Source: Mycobacterium sp.
GTDB lineage: Bacteria > Actinomycetota > Actinomycetes > Mycobacteriales > Mycobacteriaceae
Assembly: GCA_018882545.1 (NCBI GenBank)
Contig: VERS01000066.1
Span: 1 to 8,154, forward strand
Length of the DNA stretch: 8,154 nucleotides
Reading direction: 5' to 3'
The position numbers and the translations under genes are program-made. Positions 1 through 5,075 of this stretch are shown here, piece after piece; within the stretch, counting starts at the first letter, position 1; every line of letters begins with the position of its first letter. Under the pieces are notes generated by a model. The model was not told where the DNA came from. It saw only the letters and a list, made by a program, of their open reading frames with translations, and searched no databases.

Positions 1-447
1 AACTGCTCGTCTCTGGTCGACCTGACCGCACGGCTGCTGCCCGCGATGCTCAAGCGTGACCGCGGCGGGGTGCTGAACGTGGCTTCCACGGCGGCCTTCC
101 AGCCGCTGGCCACCATGGCGGTGTACGGGGCGACCAAGGCGTTCGTGCTGTCGTTCACCGAGGCGCTGTGGGCCGAGACCCGCACCACCGGTGTGCGGGT
201 GGTGGCGCTGTGTCCCGGTGCCACCGAGACCGGTTTCTTCGCCGTGACCGGCAACAAGGAATTCATGACCCGCGGTCGGCAGTCCGCCGACCACGTCGCC
301 GAATTCGGCCTGCGGGCCTTCTTCGACGGCCGAGCCCCCAGCGTCATCCCCGGCGCGGCCAACAAGCTCGCGGCCACCGGCTACCGGTTCCTGCCGCGCG
401 CGGCGATGGCGCGCTTCGCCGGGGCGAGGGTGCGGGCTGATCACTGA
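1..447 (+). CDS. Short-chain dehydrogenase/reductase, C-terminal part (5' end outside window)
   Basis: This is the last 148 residues of an SDR oxidoreductase; the reading frame is open to the left edge, so the N-terminal NAD(P)-binding glycine motif is missing from view. The visible part starts at an Asn that fits the active-site Asn of classical SDRs. The catalytic Ser (visible residue 29, in VASTAAF) lies 13 residues before the Tyr of YGATK (Tyr42, Lys46), the normal spacing. The sequence after it (AFVLSFTEAL, then ALCPGATETGFF) has the PG motif typical of the DltE/YqjQ-like SDR group. The expected reaction is NAD(P)(H)-dependent alcohol/carbonyl interconversion in the cytoplasm; the substrate is unknown. 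The first ATG in the window (position 46) is internal, since the catalytic Asn lies before it. The family call is firm, the specificity is not. Confidence 0.93.
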   Translation, partial: NCSSLVDLTARLLPAMLKRDRGGVLNVASTAAFQPLATMAVYGATKAFVLSFTEALWAETRTTGVRVVALCPGATETGFFAVTGNKEFMTRGRQSADHVAEFGLRAFFDGRAPSVIPGAANKLAATGYRFLPRAAMARFAGARVRADH

Positions 448-481
448 CACTTCGCCGGGGCCGGTGTTCGGATTACCGTGC

Positions 482-486
482 AGGAG
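482..486 (+). promoter_or_regulatory. Shine-Dalgarno AGGAG that decides the start of the small gene downstream
   Basis: AGGAG lies five bases before GTG at 492. The longer open frame could begin at GTG 486, but that codon overlaps this ribosome-binding site, so 492 is the better start. Confidence 0.6.
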
Positions 487-491
487 TGAAC

Positions 492-782
492 GTGAAGAAA
501 GTGACCGTTGAGAACGTCAACGTTCCCGGCCACACCTCGCGGGTGGATGCCGAGAAATACTCGGCGATGAAGGACGCGATCCTCGCCGTGGCGCCGACCC
601 AGGCGCCCGGCCTGACCGCCAAGGAGATGCTCGACTCAGTCCTGCCACTCCTCCCGCAGAACCTTTGGCCGGATGGCGTGAAGGCCGGGTGGTGGCAGAA
701 GACCGTACAACTCGACCTCGAGGCCAAGGGGCTGCTGAGGCGTTGCCCGGACTCCGCCCCGCTTCGGTGGTTTCGGGTCTGA
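492..782 (+). CDS. Small conserved protein, DUF6958-like
   Basis: A 96-residue soluble protein with no signal peptide or membrane segment. Start GTG 492 is chosen because AGGAG sits five bases upstream; GTG 486 would add two residues but overlaps the ribosome-binding site. The sequence begins with a short basic segment and VENVNVPG, followed by a helix around RVDAEKYSAMKDAILAV. It then has GLTAKEMLDSVLPLLP and, near the C-terminus, KAGWWQKTVQLDLEAKGLL. From memory this matches the small family DUF6958, whose members share a VENVNxPGxxxRVD opening and a GWWxKxVQLDLEAKG core. The second half resembles a compact helical DNA-binding or protein-interaction fold (helix, helix, conserved Trp pair), but no function is established to my knowledge. 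It stands 44 bases after the SDR stop and is convergent with the DUF6941-like gene, 14 bases away. Confidence 0.8.
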   Translation: MKKVTVENVNVPGHTSRVDAEKYSAMKDAILAVAPTQAPGLTAKEMLDSVLPLLPQNLWPDGVKAGWWQKTVQLDLEAKGLLRRCPDSAPLRWFRV

Positions 783-796
783 GGACCGTCCGGCCG

Positions 797-1201
797 TCAC
801 ACGGCGTCGGGCTGGTGGACACCCACTGAGAACGGCACCTCACTGACCGGTTCGGAATCCAGCAGCGTCTGCACCCAGTAGGTCCCCGCCTCGGCCAGCA
901 CCACGTTGACGAAAAAGACCATGTTGTAAGTGAATCCGCCGGCGGAGAGATCGATCGGGGAGGCGTTCGACGCCGCGACGACCTCCGAGCGGTCCGGCGA
1001 GAGAACCCTGACCTCAGCGGTCGCCGTCCCCTGCCCTTCCAGCCGGTTGACCACGGCGAACTTCATCAGCGACGCCGGCAACTCCTGGACGGCGATGGCG
1101 TGGAACATCCCCATCAGGGACAGCCGGTTGCCGACCTCGAAGCGCACATCGTCACAGACAAGGGCCAGCGTCGAGCGAATTTCAGGTGAGTACGGATCCA
1201 C
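797..1201 (-). CDS. Conserved protein of unknown function, DUF6941-like
   Basis: A 134-residue protein when begun at GTG 1201. The core has CDDVRFEVGNRLSLMGMF near the N-terminus, ELPASLMKFAVVNRL, a Pro-Asp-Arg-Ser turn inside alternating hydrophobic strands, then AGTYWVQTLLDSEPVSEVPFSV. This pattern (CDDVRxExGxKLSLxGxF early, G-x-Y-x-hydrophobic strand late, all-beta look) is what I know as the DUF6941 family; no biochemical role is established. There is no signal peptide. The frame stays open to an ATG at 1291, but the added 30 residues are low-complexity, unlike the family, and would overlap the dehydrogenase gene. GTG 1201 also has a -10-like TATAGT seven bases upstream and no Shine-Dalgarno, which fits leaderless translation. 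It may be transcribed alone or by read-through from the upstream dehydrogenase. Confidence 0.82.
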   Translation of the reverse strand: MDPYSPEIRSTLALVCDDVRFEVGNRLSLMGMFHAIAVQELPASLMKFAVVNRLEGQGTATAEVRVLSPDRSEVVAASNASPIDLSAGGFTYNMVFFVNVVLAEAGTYWVQTLLDSEPVSEVPFSVGVHQPDAV

Positions 1202-1208
1202 CCGGCGG

Positions 1209-1235
1209 ACTATACCCACGTCGGCTGGTGCACAA
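1209..1235 (-). promoter_or_regulatory. Probable promoter giving a leaderless mRNA for the DUF6941-like gene
   Basis: On the minus strand TATAGT (1214-1209) fits the mycobacterial -10 pattern TANNNT and ends seven bases before GTG 1201, placing the transcription start at or next to the start codon. A weak -35 candidate, TTGTGC (1235-1230), is 15 bases upstream. The region lies partly inside the 3' end of the neighbouring dehydrogenase gap and coding end (stop at 1249-1251 is just beyond it). Confidence 0.5.
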
Positions 1236-1248
1236 CACCGTTCCGGTG

Positions 1249-2274
1249 TCAGCCGCGGGTGATCACCATCTTGATCGCCGGCTCGAGCCAACGCCGGTCG
1301 GCCTGCTCCCAGTCGACGACCGTGGTGGGCACCGCCAGCGGGTCGAACCGGCCTGCGACGACCAGGTCGAGGACCTCGGGCAGATAGCGGCGGGAGTCGG
1401 CACGCGAGGTGTGCAACGTGATTCCGCGGGTGTACATCTCCAGCATCGGCAGCCCGACCTGCTCACCGAAGTGGATCACCACCGACGTCAGTCGGCCGTA
1501 GGGTTCGGTGGACCGGACCGCGCAGTGCAGGCCCTCGACGGCCAGCGCGGCGGCGACCACGATGGGCGCCCGCTCGAGTCGGCGCGGGAAGTGCCCGCCC
1601 AGATCAACGGCCTCGGCACCCAGATCCGACGCCGCCGCCAGGCGGGCCGGATCGCTGTCGGCGTAGCGGATCACACCCGCGCCGAGCGCACGCGCACACC
1701 CGACGGCGTAGAGACTGATCGAGGGCGCGTCCCCACCGATGATCAGCACGTCAGCTCCGGGTCGCTCGCGCAGCCCGTCGACGACGGCGCGGTAGGCGTC
1801 GACGACGTTGTCGGGGATGGTCGCCAGCGTGATGTCGTCGATCCCCGCCGGTGCGGGGACGAGCATGTGATCGGCGGCGGGGACCAGCAGCAGGTCGGCC
1901 AGACCACCGCCGTGTCCGCCGCCGGATTCGCCGAACCCGAATGCCGCACCGGCGCGAGCCTGGTTGGGAAGGCAGGCGGCGTAGTGCCTTTCGCTGCACG
2001 GCGCGCATGTGCCGCAGGACACCTGGAAGGGCACCGCGACCCGCTGCCCGGGCCGGAGACGGGTGACGCCGGCTCCGACGGCGACGACCTCGGCGGCGAT
2101 CTCGTGGCCAACCGGGTAGGGCCCCGGGAAGATCCCGAAGCCGGCCATGGCGGCGTCGAGATCGCACCGCGACACCGCCAGGGGTCGGACGACCGCCTGG
2201 CCGAGTCCGGGGTCGGGATCGGGCGCCTGCTGCCACTCCAGGTGGCCGGGCTGGGTGTAAACCAGGTGCCTCAT
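1249..2274 (-). CDS. Zinc-dependent medium-chain alcohol dehydrogenase
   Basis: A 341-residue protein of the medium-chain dehydrogenase/reductase superfamily, close to the usual 340-350. The N-terminal GroES-like domain carries the catalytic zinc ligands Cys37 and the GHE motif (His57-Glu58); Asp159 in NVVDAYRAV is a candidate further ligand by family analogy. A structural zinc lobe is complete: Cys87, Cys90, Cys93 and Cys101 in the C-x2-C-x2-C-x7-C pattern. The Rossmann domain begins near residue 174 with VLIIGGDAPS, where two of the three usual glycines of GxGxxG are replaced (Asp182, Ser185). Asp206 at the end of the second strand suggests NAD(H) rather than NADP(H). It should oxidise an alcohol or reduce a carbonyl in the cytoplasm; the substrate is not visible. 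ATG 2274 has GAGG eight bases upstream. It lies 77 bases after the membrane-protein operon on the same strand and may be its last gene. Confidence 0.9.
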   Translation of the reverse strand: MRHLVYTQPGHLEWQQAPDPDPGLGQAVVRPLAVSRCDLDAAMAGFGIFPGPYPVGHEIAAEVVAVGAGVTRLRPGQRVAVPFQVSCGTCAPCSERHYAACLPNQARAGAAFGFGESGGGHGGGLADLLLVPAADHMLVPAPAGIDDITLATIPDNVVDAYRAVVDGLRERPGADVLIIGGDAPSISLYAVGCARALGAGVIRYADSDPARLAAASDLGAEAVDLGGHFPRRLERAPIVVAAALAVEGLHCAVRSTEPYGRLTSVVIHFGEQVGLPMLEMYTRGITLHTSRADSRRYLPEVLDLVVAGRFDPLAVPTTVVDWEQADRRWLEPAIKMVITRG

Positions 2275-2351
2275 CTGCCGACCCTCACTTCCGGTGCAGC
2301 CTGCCTCACTCGCGCAATGCGCAGCGAATCACGCCGGGATTCCCCTACCCG
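2275..2351 (-). other. Intergenic spacer between membrane-protein operon and zinc dehydrogenase
   Basis: These 77 bases hold the Shine-Dalgarno of the dehydrogenase gene. A short GC-rich inverted segment around TGCGCA is present, but I see no convincing terminator with a T-run and no strong promoter. Read-through from the upstream operon is therefore possible. Confidence 0.4.
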
Positions 2352-2690
2352 TCACCATAGAACCAGTAGCGCGGCGACGGCGGCTTCGATCAACAGCCCG
2401 GCGAAGTTCTCCTTGGACCGGGACTTGTCGATCACCAGCGATACCGCTCGTGCGACGAACGCCCCGCCCCACGCCGCGCCGAGCACCAGGGCCGCCTCCC
2501 GGGTTCCGATCAGCAGAACGGCCGCCCCCGCCCCGATGAACAATCCCCCGTAGGTCGCCCGGAACTCCGAAATGCCCAGCGACCCAGGCAGTTGCAAGCC
2601 GATCACCGAACTGACGGTCCGGGGCCAGATCAAGCCGAGACAGCCGGCCAGGATCGAGACCACCGCCCCGATCTGCGCTGCGGCACTCAC
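2352..2690 (-). CDS. Small four-helix membrane protein, DUF4345-like
   Basis: A 112-residue hydrophobic protein. Probable membrane helices lie at about residues 5-23, 46-64, 66-86 and 96-112. Between helices 1 and 2 is SEFRATYGGLFIG (residues 41-53); an E-x-R-A-x-YGG element entering a glycine-rich helix is characteristic of the DUF4345 family of small membrane proteins, whose function is not known. A short basic loop (DKSRSKE, about 88-94) separates helices 3 and 4. Start GTG 2690 overlaps the TGA of the upstream membrane gene by four bases (GTGA), an arrangement typical of translational coupling. The frame upstream of this GTG is open but runs in the shadow of the preceding gene and was rejected. 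It is the third gene of the operon transcribed away from the TetR gene at 3574. Confidence 0.82.
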   Translation of the reverse strand: MSAAAQIGAVVSILAGCLGLIWPRTVSSVIGLQLPGSLGISEFRATYGGLFIGAGAAVLLIGTREAALVLGAAWGGAFVARAVSLVIDKSRSKENFAGLLIEAAVAALLVLW

Positions 2691-3097
2691 ATCGACCTGA
2701 GCCTGAGCAGCGGAATGCCCAGCGCTGCGGCGAAGAGCAGGTTGAACAAGGCGTGCGTCGGAAACCCGAGAGCCACCGACATGCCGGTATCGAGGACGAA
2801 CCACACCGCCACAGAGCGGGTCAGGACCGAAAGGGCCCAACCCGATCCGTCGCGCAGCGGCCCCCGCACGACCTGGATCATCGTCACCGCCCAGCCGGCC
2901 AGGACCGCACCGAGGACCATGAAGGGCAGCCTCAGGTAGTCGCGCGCCGCACCGTCGATCGCCTCGGGTGGGCCGAATCCCAGTGCGGAGAACAGCTGCC
3001 CGGCAACCGAACCGGCGAATACCAGTACCAGCGAGTAGGCCAGCAGCACAGCCAGGACGATCTGCAGCCACATGATCCAGGCCGGCCGCGAAAGCAT
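2687..3097 (-). CDS. Small integral membrane protein of unknown function
   Basis: A 136-residue hydrophobic protein that I do not recognise as a named family. Predicted membrane segments are near residues 7-32, 56-77, 88-110 and 112-132. The loop after helix 1 is amphipathic ([19 protein letters not shown]). Helix 3 contains an Asp in a hydrophobic setting ([13 protein letters not shown], Asp103), and His115 lies at the start of helix 4. ATG 3097 is five bases after the stop of the upstream gene; there is no clear Shine-Dalgarno, so reinitiation after the upstream gene is likely. Met9 is an alternative start. It overlaps the following DUF4345-like gene by four bases. Its size, topology and place suggest that it forms a complex or pathway with its two small membrane neighbours. 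Distant relation to DUF4345- or DoxX-type four-helix proteins is possible but unproven. Confidence 0.78.
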   Translation of the reverse strand: MLSRPAWIMWLQIVLAVLLAYSLVLVFAGSVAGQLFSALGFGPPEAIDGAARDYLRLPFMVLGAVLAGWAVTMIQVVRGPLRDGSGWALSVLTRSVAVWFVLDTGMSVALGFPTHALFNLLFAAALGIPLLRLRSM

Positions 3098-3102
3098 CGG
3101 GG

Positions 3103-3507
3103 TTAGCGCACCGTCGCGAGAACGGCCCGGCCCAGCATGACCTGGCCGGCGATCAGCAGGCTGGCGAACGCGAAGATCAGCGCCGAAGCCGTCCAGGCCA
3201 GTGCCTGCCCGGTCTGGCCGTAGAGTTCGGGGACGAATCCGATCGCCAGCCCGTCGAAGGCCATCGCGCCGGCCGCCGCCCAGGCGAAGACTGCGCGCTG
3301 GTCGAGTCCGCGGACCCGGGCCACCCACGCGAGAAAGTGCACCGTCGGGGGGGCCGCCAGGGCGCAGACCACATACACCGCGAATCGCCAGTGCGCCTGC
3401 AGGAATACCGACTCCGGCAGCAGCCTGATCAGGACAGCGAAGCCGAAAGCCACCAGGGCGCCCACCACCAGGCCCGTCAGCACAGGCGCGGTGTCCCGTC
3501 CGGTCAT
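3103..3507 (-). CDS. Small integral membrane protein, first gene of TetR-linked operon
   Basis: A 134-residue membrane protein with four probable helices at about 9-30, 41-62, 72-92 and 103-124. Helix 2 contains PPTVHFLAW (His57). Helix 3 contains [16 protein letters not shown] (residues 82-97), with a buried Asp85-Gly86 and a Pro-x-x-Tyr-Gly exit, the most motif-like stretch of the protein. I recall similar FDG...P..YG elements in small membrane DUF families such as DUF5367, but I am unsure of that assignment. ATG 3507 is chosen because GAAGGGA lies six bases upstream and a promoter (TTGATC, 17 bases, TATGAT) lies before it; the longer open frame would run through this promoter. It leads the three-gene operon; the next gene begins five bases after its TAA. 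Its expression is probably controlled by the divergent TetR protein. The function is unknown. Confidence 0.8.
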   Translation of the reverse strand: MTGRDTAPVLTGLVVGALVAFGFAVLIRLLPESVFLQAHWRFAVYVVCALAAPPTVHFLAWVARVRGLDQRAVFAWAAAGAMAFDGLAIGFVPELYGQTGQALAWTASALIFAFASLLIAGQVMLGRAVLATVR

Positions 3508-3521
3508 CTGCGTTCCCTTCT

Positions 3522-3539
3522 TTGTAGCAATCACTACAA
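3522..3539. promoter_or_regulatory. Inverted repeat, candidate TetR operator at the transcription start of the membrane operon
   Basis: TTGTAG, six bases, CTACAA: a perfect 6-bp-arm inverted repeat of 18 bp in a stretch that is unusually AT-rich for this genome. It covers the expected start of the minus-strand transcript (about 3535) and lies just upstream of the Shine-Dalgarno of the first membrane gene. A bound dimeric regulator here would block that operon. The divergent TetR gene product is the obvious candidate; this is an inference. Confidence 0.55.
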
Positions 3540-3547
3540 TTATCATA

Positions 3548-3562
3548 AGTGCTGTTCGCACT
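3548..3562. promoter_or_regulatory. Second inverted repeat, candidate TetR operator inside the divergent promoters
   Basis: AGTGC, five bases, GCACT: a perfect 5-bp-arm inverted repeat lying wholly between the -35 and -10 boxes of the minus-strand operon promoter and reaching the -10 box (TACGAT, 3562-3567) of the TetR gene. CACTAC occurs at its right end and again in the neighbouring repeat at 3532-3537, so the two sites share a half-site-like word. Occupancy should affect both directions. Confidence 0.5.
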
Positions 3563-3567
3563 ACGAT
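3562..3567 (+). promoter_or_regulatory. -10 element for leaderless transcription of the TetR gene
   Basis: TACGAT fits TANNNT and ends six bases before GTG 3574, so the transcript probably starts at the start codon. It overlaps the -35 box of the opposite promoter (3565-3570), which would make the two promoters compete. No good -35 is visible. Confidence 0.45.
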
Positions 3568-3573
3568 CAAGGG

Positions 3574-4113
3574 GTGGGCTACAAACACTCCCGCGAGGAT
3601 CTGTTGGCCGCGGCCACCCGGCTGGCGGCCACATCGGGGATCGGCGCACTGACCTTCGGTGCGGTTGGCCAAAGTCTGGGCATCAGCGACCGAACCGTTG
3701 TCTACTACTTCCCGACGAAGAACGACATGATCGCCGCGGTGATCGGCGCACTGGGCGAGCAGATGGAGCACACCCTCGCTGCCGCATTCGGGGACCGGGC
3801 ACTCTCGGCCGGTGAACTCCAGCGCAGGGCCTGGCCGGTGCTGGCCGCACCGGCGGCGGACCCGATTTTCGCGGTGTACTTCGAGATCGTCGGGCTGGCC
3901 AGCGCCCGCCGCGAACCCTATGCGTCGCTGGCTCCGGCGATCATCGACCGCTGGGCGGACTGGATCGAACCGCGAATCGCCGCGCGCACCAACGCCGAAC
4001 GACGGCAGCAGGCACTGGCGTCGATCGCCATCCTCGACGGCCTGCTGCTGCTGCGCCGGGTGTCAGGCGCGCGCACGGCGAACGCCGCCGCCCGCGCAAT
4101 CGGCATCGGCTAG
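3574..4113 (+). CDS. TetR/AcrR-family transcriptional regulator
   Basis: A 179-residue regulator. The N-terminal TetR DNA-binding domain spans about residues 4-55: helix 1 [15 protein letters not shown], then [32 protein letters not shown], with the helix-turn-helix ending in the VYYFPTK element that is diagnostic for the family. The remainder is helical ([24 protein letters not shown], later [11 protein letters not shown]) and should form the ligand pocket and dimer interface; the ligand is unknown. GTG 3574 is the only start that gives a normal short N-terminal arm; the frame is open far upstream but only as antisense to the membrane operon. No Shine-Dalgarno with usable spacing is present, and TACGAT six bases upstream points to a leaderless message. 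It is divergent from three membrane-protein genes and very probably represses them and itself through the inverted repeats in the 66-bp gap. Confidence 0.92.
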   Translation: MGYKHSREDLLAAATRLAATSGIGALTFGAVGQSLGISDRTVVYYFPTKNDMIAAVIGALGEQMEHTLAAAFGDRALSAGELQRRAWPVLAAPAADPIFAVYFEIVGLASARREPYASLAPAIIDRWADWIEPRIAARTNAERRQQALASIAILDGLLLLRRVSGARTANAAARAIGIG

Positions 4114-4125
4114 GTCGGCATCGGC
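4100..4125. repeat. Short direct repeat across the TetR stop codon
   Basis: TCGGCATCGGC occurs at 4100-4110 and again at 4115-4125, a 15-base period spanning the TAG stop of the TetR gene. It looks like a small tandem duplication in the 17-base gap between convergent genes. No function is apparent, and no terminator hairpin is obvious in this gap. Confidence 0.6.
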
Positions 4126-4130
4126 CCGCG

Positions 4131-4982
4131 TCAGACCGGCTGGCCCGGCCTGGGGAACTGGCCCGCCAGGAAGCGGTCCCACATGCCGTCGCTCATCAGC
4201 CCGTTGGCCCCGATCAGCACATGCGCCGAGGGCGTTACGCGCATCCGGATCGGCGGGCGCCTGGCGGTGATGGCCTTCTCCACCGCCTTGGCGACACTGT
4301 CGGCGTCGCCGCCGAGTCGGGCCAGCGGGCCCTTGGCGTAGGCGTCTTCGGTGGCCGCGCCGACGGCGGCGTTGAACTCCGCGTAGGGACCGTCGCCGGA
4401 GCCCATCTCGTTCTGCACGGTCGCAGCGAACTCGGTGCGGATCAGGCCGGGCTGGACGATCACGACATCCACGCCGAAGCCCTTGACCTCGAAACGCAGC
4501 GCATCGCTGATCGCCTCGACGGCGTACTTCGACGCGTGGTAAGCCCCGGCGCCCGGAAAGGTGAAGTTGGCACCCATCGAGCTGATGTTGACGATGCGGC
4601 CCCAGTGCTGGGCGCGCATCCCGGGCAGCACGAGCTGGCACATGCGCACCAGGCCGAAGACGTTGGTCTCGAACTGGCGGCGCAGGTCGGCCATCGGCAG
4701 GGTTTCCAGCGCACCGGACTGGGAGTAGCCGGCGTTGTTGATCAGCACACCGACGGCGCCCTGCTCGTCGACGACGCGCGCGACGGCAGCGGTCATGGAG
4801 TCCTCGTCGGTGACGTCGAGGGACAGGGTGTGCGCACCGGCCTCCCGCAGGTCGGCCAGCGAGTCCGCCCGGCGGGCGGTGGCGTAGACGGTGTGGCCGG
4901 CTTTGGCCAGCCGCAGGGCGGTGGCATGGCCGATCCCACTGGAGCAGCCGGTGATGAGCACGGCTTTGGACGCGTCAGTCAT
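4131..4982 (-). CDS. Classical short-chain dehydrogenase/reductase
   Basis: A 283-residue classical SDR, complete. The cofactor motif TGCSSGIG is at residues 11-18, NNAG at 82-85, and the active-site set Asn107, Ser135, Tyr148 and Lys152 (YHASK) is intact with normal spacing; the PG of VIVQPGLIRTEF follows. Arg37-Arg38 after the second strand (ATARR) suggests NADP(H), as usual for this subgroup. The C-terminal extension of about 60 residues (RPPIRMRVTP ... MWDRFLAG) is common in SDRs acting on steroid-, retinol- or lipid-like alcohols, but the substrate is not determined. ATG 4982 has no Shine-Dalgarno; a promoter with a perfect TTGACA and TAGCAT ends six bases before it, so it is probably leaderless. 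It is divergent from the monooxygenase operon and shares a 22-bp operator-like repeat with it. It is convergent with the TetR gene ending at 4113. Confidence 0.94.
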   Translation of the reverse strand: MTDASKAVLITGCSSGIGHATALRLAKAGHTVYATARRADSLADLREAGAHTLSLDVTDEDSMTAAVARVVDEQGAVGVLINNAGYSQSGALETLPMADLRRQFETNVFGLVRMCQLVLPGMRAQHWGRIVNISSMGANFTFPGAGAYHASKYAVEAISDALRFEVKGFGVDVVIVQPGLIRTEFAATVQNEMGSGDGPYAEFNAAVGAATEDAYAKGPLARLGGDADSVAKAVEKAITARRPPIRMRVTPSAHVLIGANGLMSDGMWDRFLAGQFPRPGQPV

Positions 4983-4988
4983 GGCGAC

Positions 4989-5018
4989 ATGCTAGACAGT
5001 ATTTGCAAAAAGTGTCAA
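4989..5018 (-). promoter_or_regulatory. Promoter of the SDR gene, leaderless type
   Basis: On the minus strand, TTGACA (5018-5013, perfect consensus) and TAGCAT (4994-4989) are 18 bases apart. Only six bases separate the -10 box from ATG 4982, so the transcript should begin at or beside the start codon. No Shine-Dalgarno is present, which agrees. Confidence 0.7.
4995..5016. promoter_or_regulatory. 22-bp inverted repeat, shared operator between SDR and monooxygenase operon
   Basis: Arms GACAGTATTTG (4995-5005) and CAAAAAGTGTC (5006-5016) are inverted complements at 9 of 11 positions with no spacer. The repeat begins directly after the -10 box of the SDR promoter, fills the 18-base spacer and runs into the -35 box. 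Its centre also overlaps a possible -35 (TTGCAA, 5003-5008) for the opposite direction. Length, symmetry and position are typical of a TetR-family operator. The TetR encoded within the monooxygenase operon is the likely binder; this is inferred. Confidence 0.65.
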
Positions 5019-5031
5019 TGCTGGTCATGAT
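5003..5031 (+). promoter_or_regulatory. Possible promoter of the monooxygenase operon
   Basis: TTGCAA (5003-5008) and CATGAT (5026-5031) are 17 bases apart; each matches four of six consensus bases. The -35 lies in the centre of the 22-bp inverted repeat. Transcription would start near 5038 and leave a leader carrying the strong Shine-Dalgarno AAGGAGG at 5062-5068. This is the best candidate in the gap, but a moderate one. Confidence 0.35.
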
Positions 5032-5075
5032 GAGGATGTGGCTCGGCTGGATGCGGGCCCGAAGGAGGGGCCGGT

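Larger units (their letters stand above)
3542..3570 (-). promoter_or_regulatory. Promoter of the membrane-protein operon
   Basis: On the minus strand, TTGATC (3570-3565) and TATGAT (3547-3542) are separated by 17 bases. The -10 is a close match to TATAAT and the -35 matches TTGA of TTGACA. Transcription should start near 3535, leaving a leader of about 28 bases with the Shine-Dalgarno GAAGGGA. Confidence 0.6.

Noticed and set aside
1202..1291. 30-residue N-terminal extension of the DUF6941-like protein
   Set aside because: It has no family similarity, overlaps the dehydrogenase 3' end and includes the -10 element.
1186..2553. Open frame of 455 codons on the plus strand
   Set aside because: It is antisense to the zinc dehydrogenase, whose zinc ligands and domains are clear. 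The translation is low-complexity, rich in Gly, Asp, Arg and Val, as expected from the complement of GC-rich codons.
2691..3071. N-terminal extension of the DUF4345-like gene (open frame to 3071)
   Set aside because: It runs in the shadow of the preceding membrane gene; GTG 2690 overlapping that gene's stop gives the family-typical length.
3337..3573. N-terminal extension of the first TetR protein to ATG 3337
   Set aside because: It would be antisense to the first membrane gene and run through both operators; TetR domains normally begin within about 15 residues of the N-terminus, as from GTG 3574.
3098..3649. Long N-terminal extension of the second membrane gene (open frame to 3649)
   Set aside because: The extension is Arg/Gly/Pro-rich, overlaps the first membrane gene in another frame and crosses the promoter region. 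The hydrophobic protein starts cleanly at ATG 3097.
4221..5030. Open frame of 269 codons on the plus strand
   Set aside because: It is antisense to the SDR with intact catalytic residues, and it would read through the SDR promoter and operator. The composition is that of a shadow frame.
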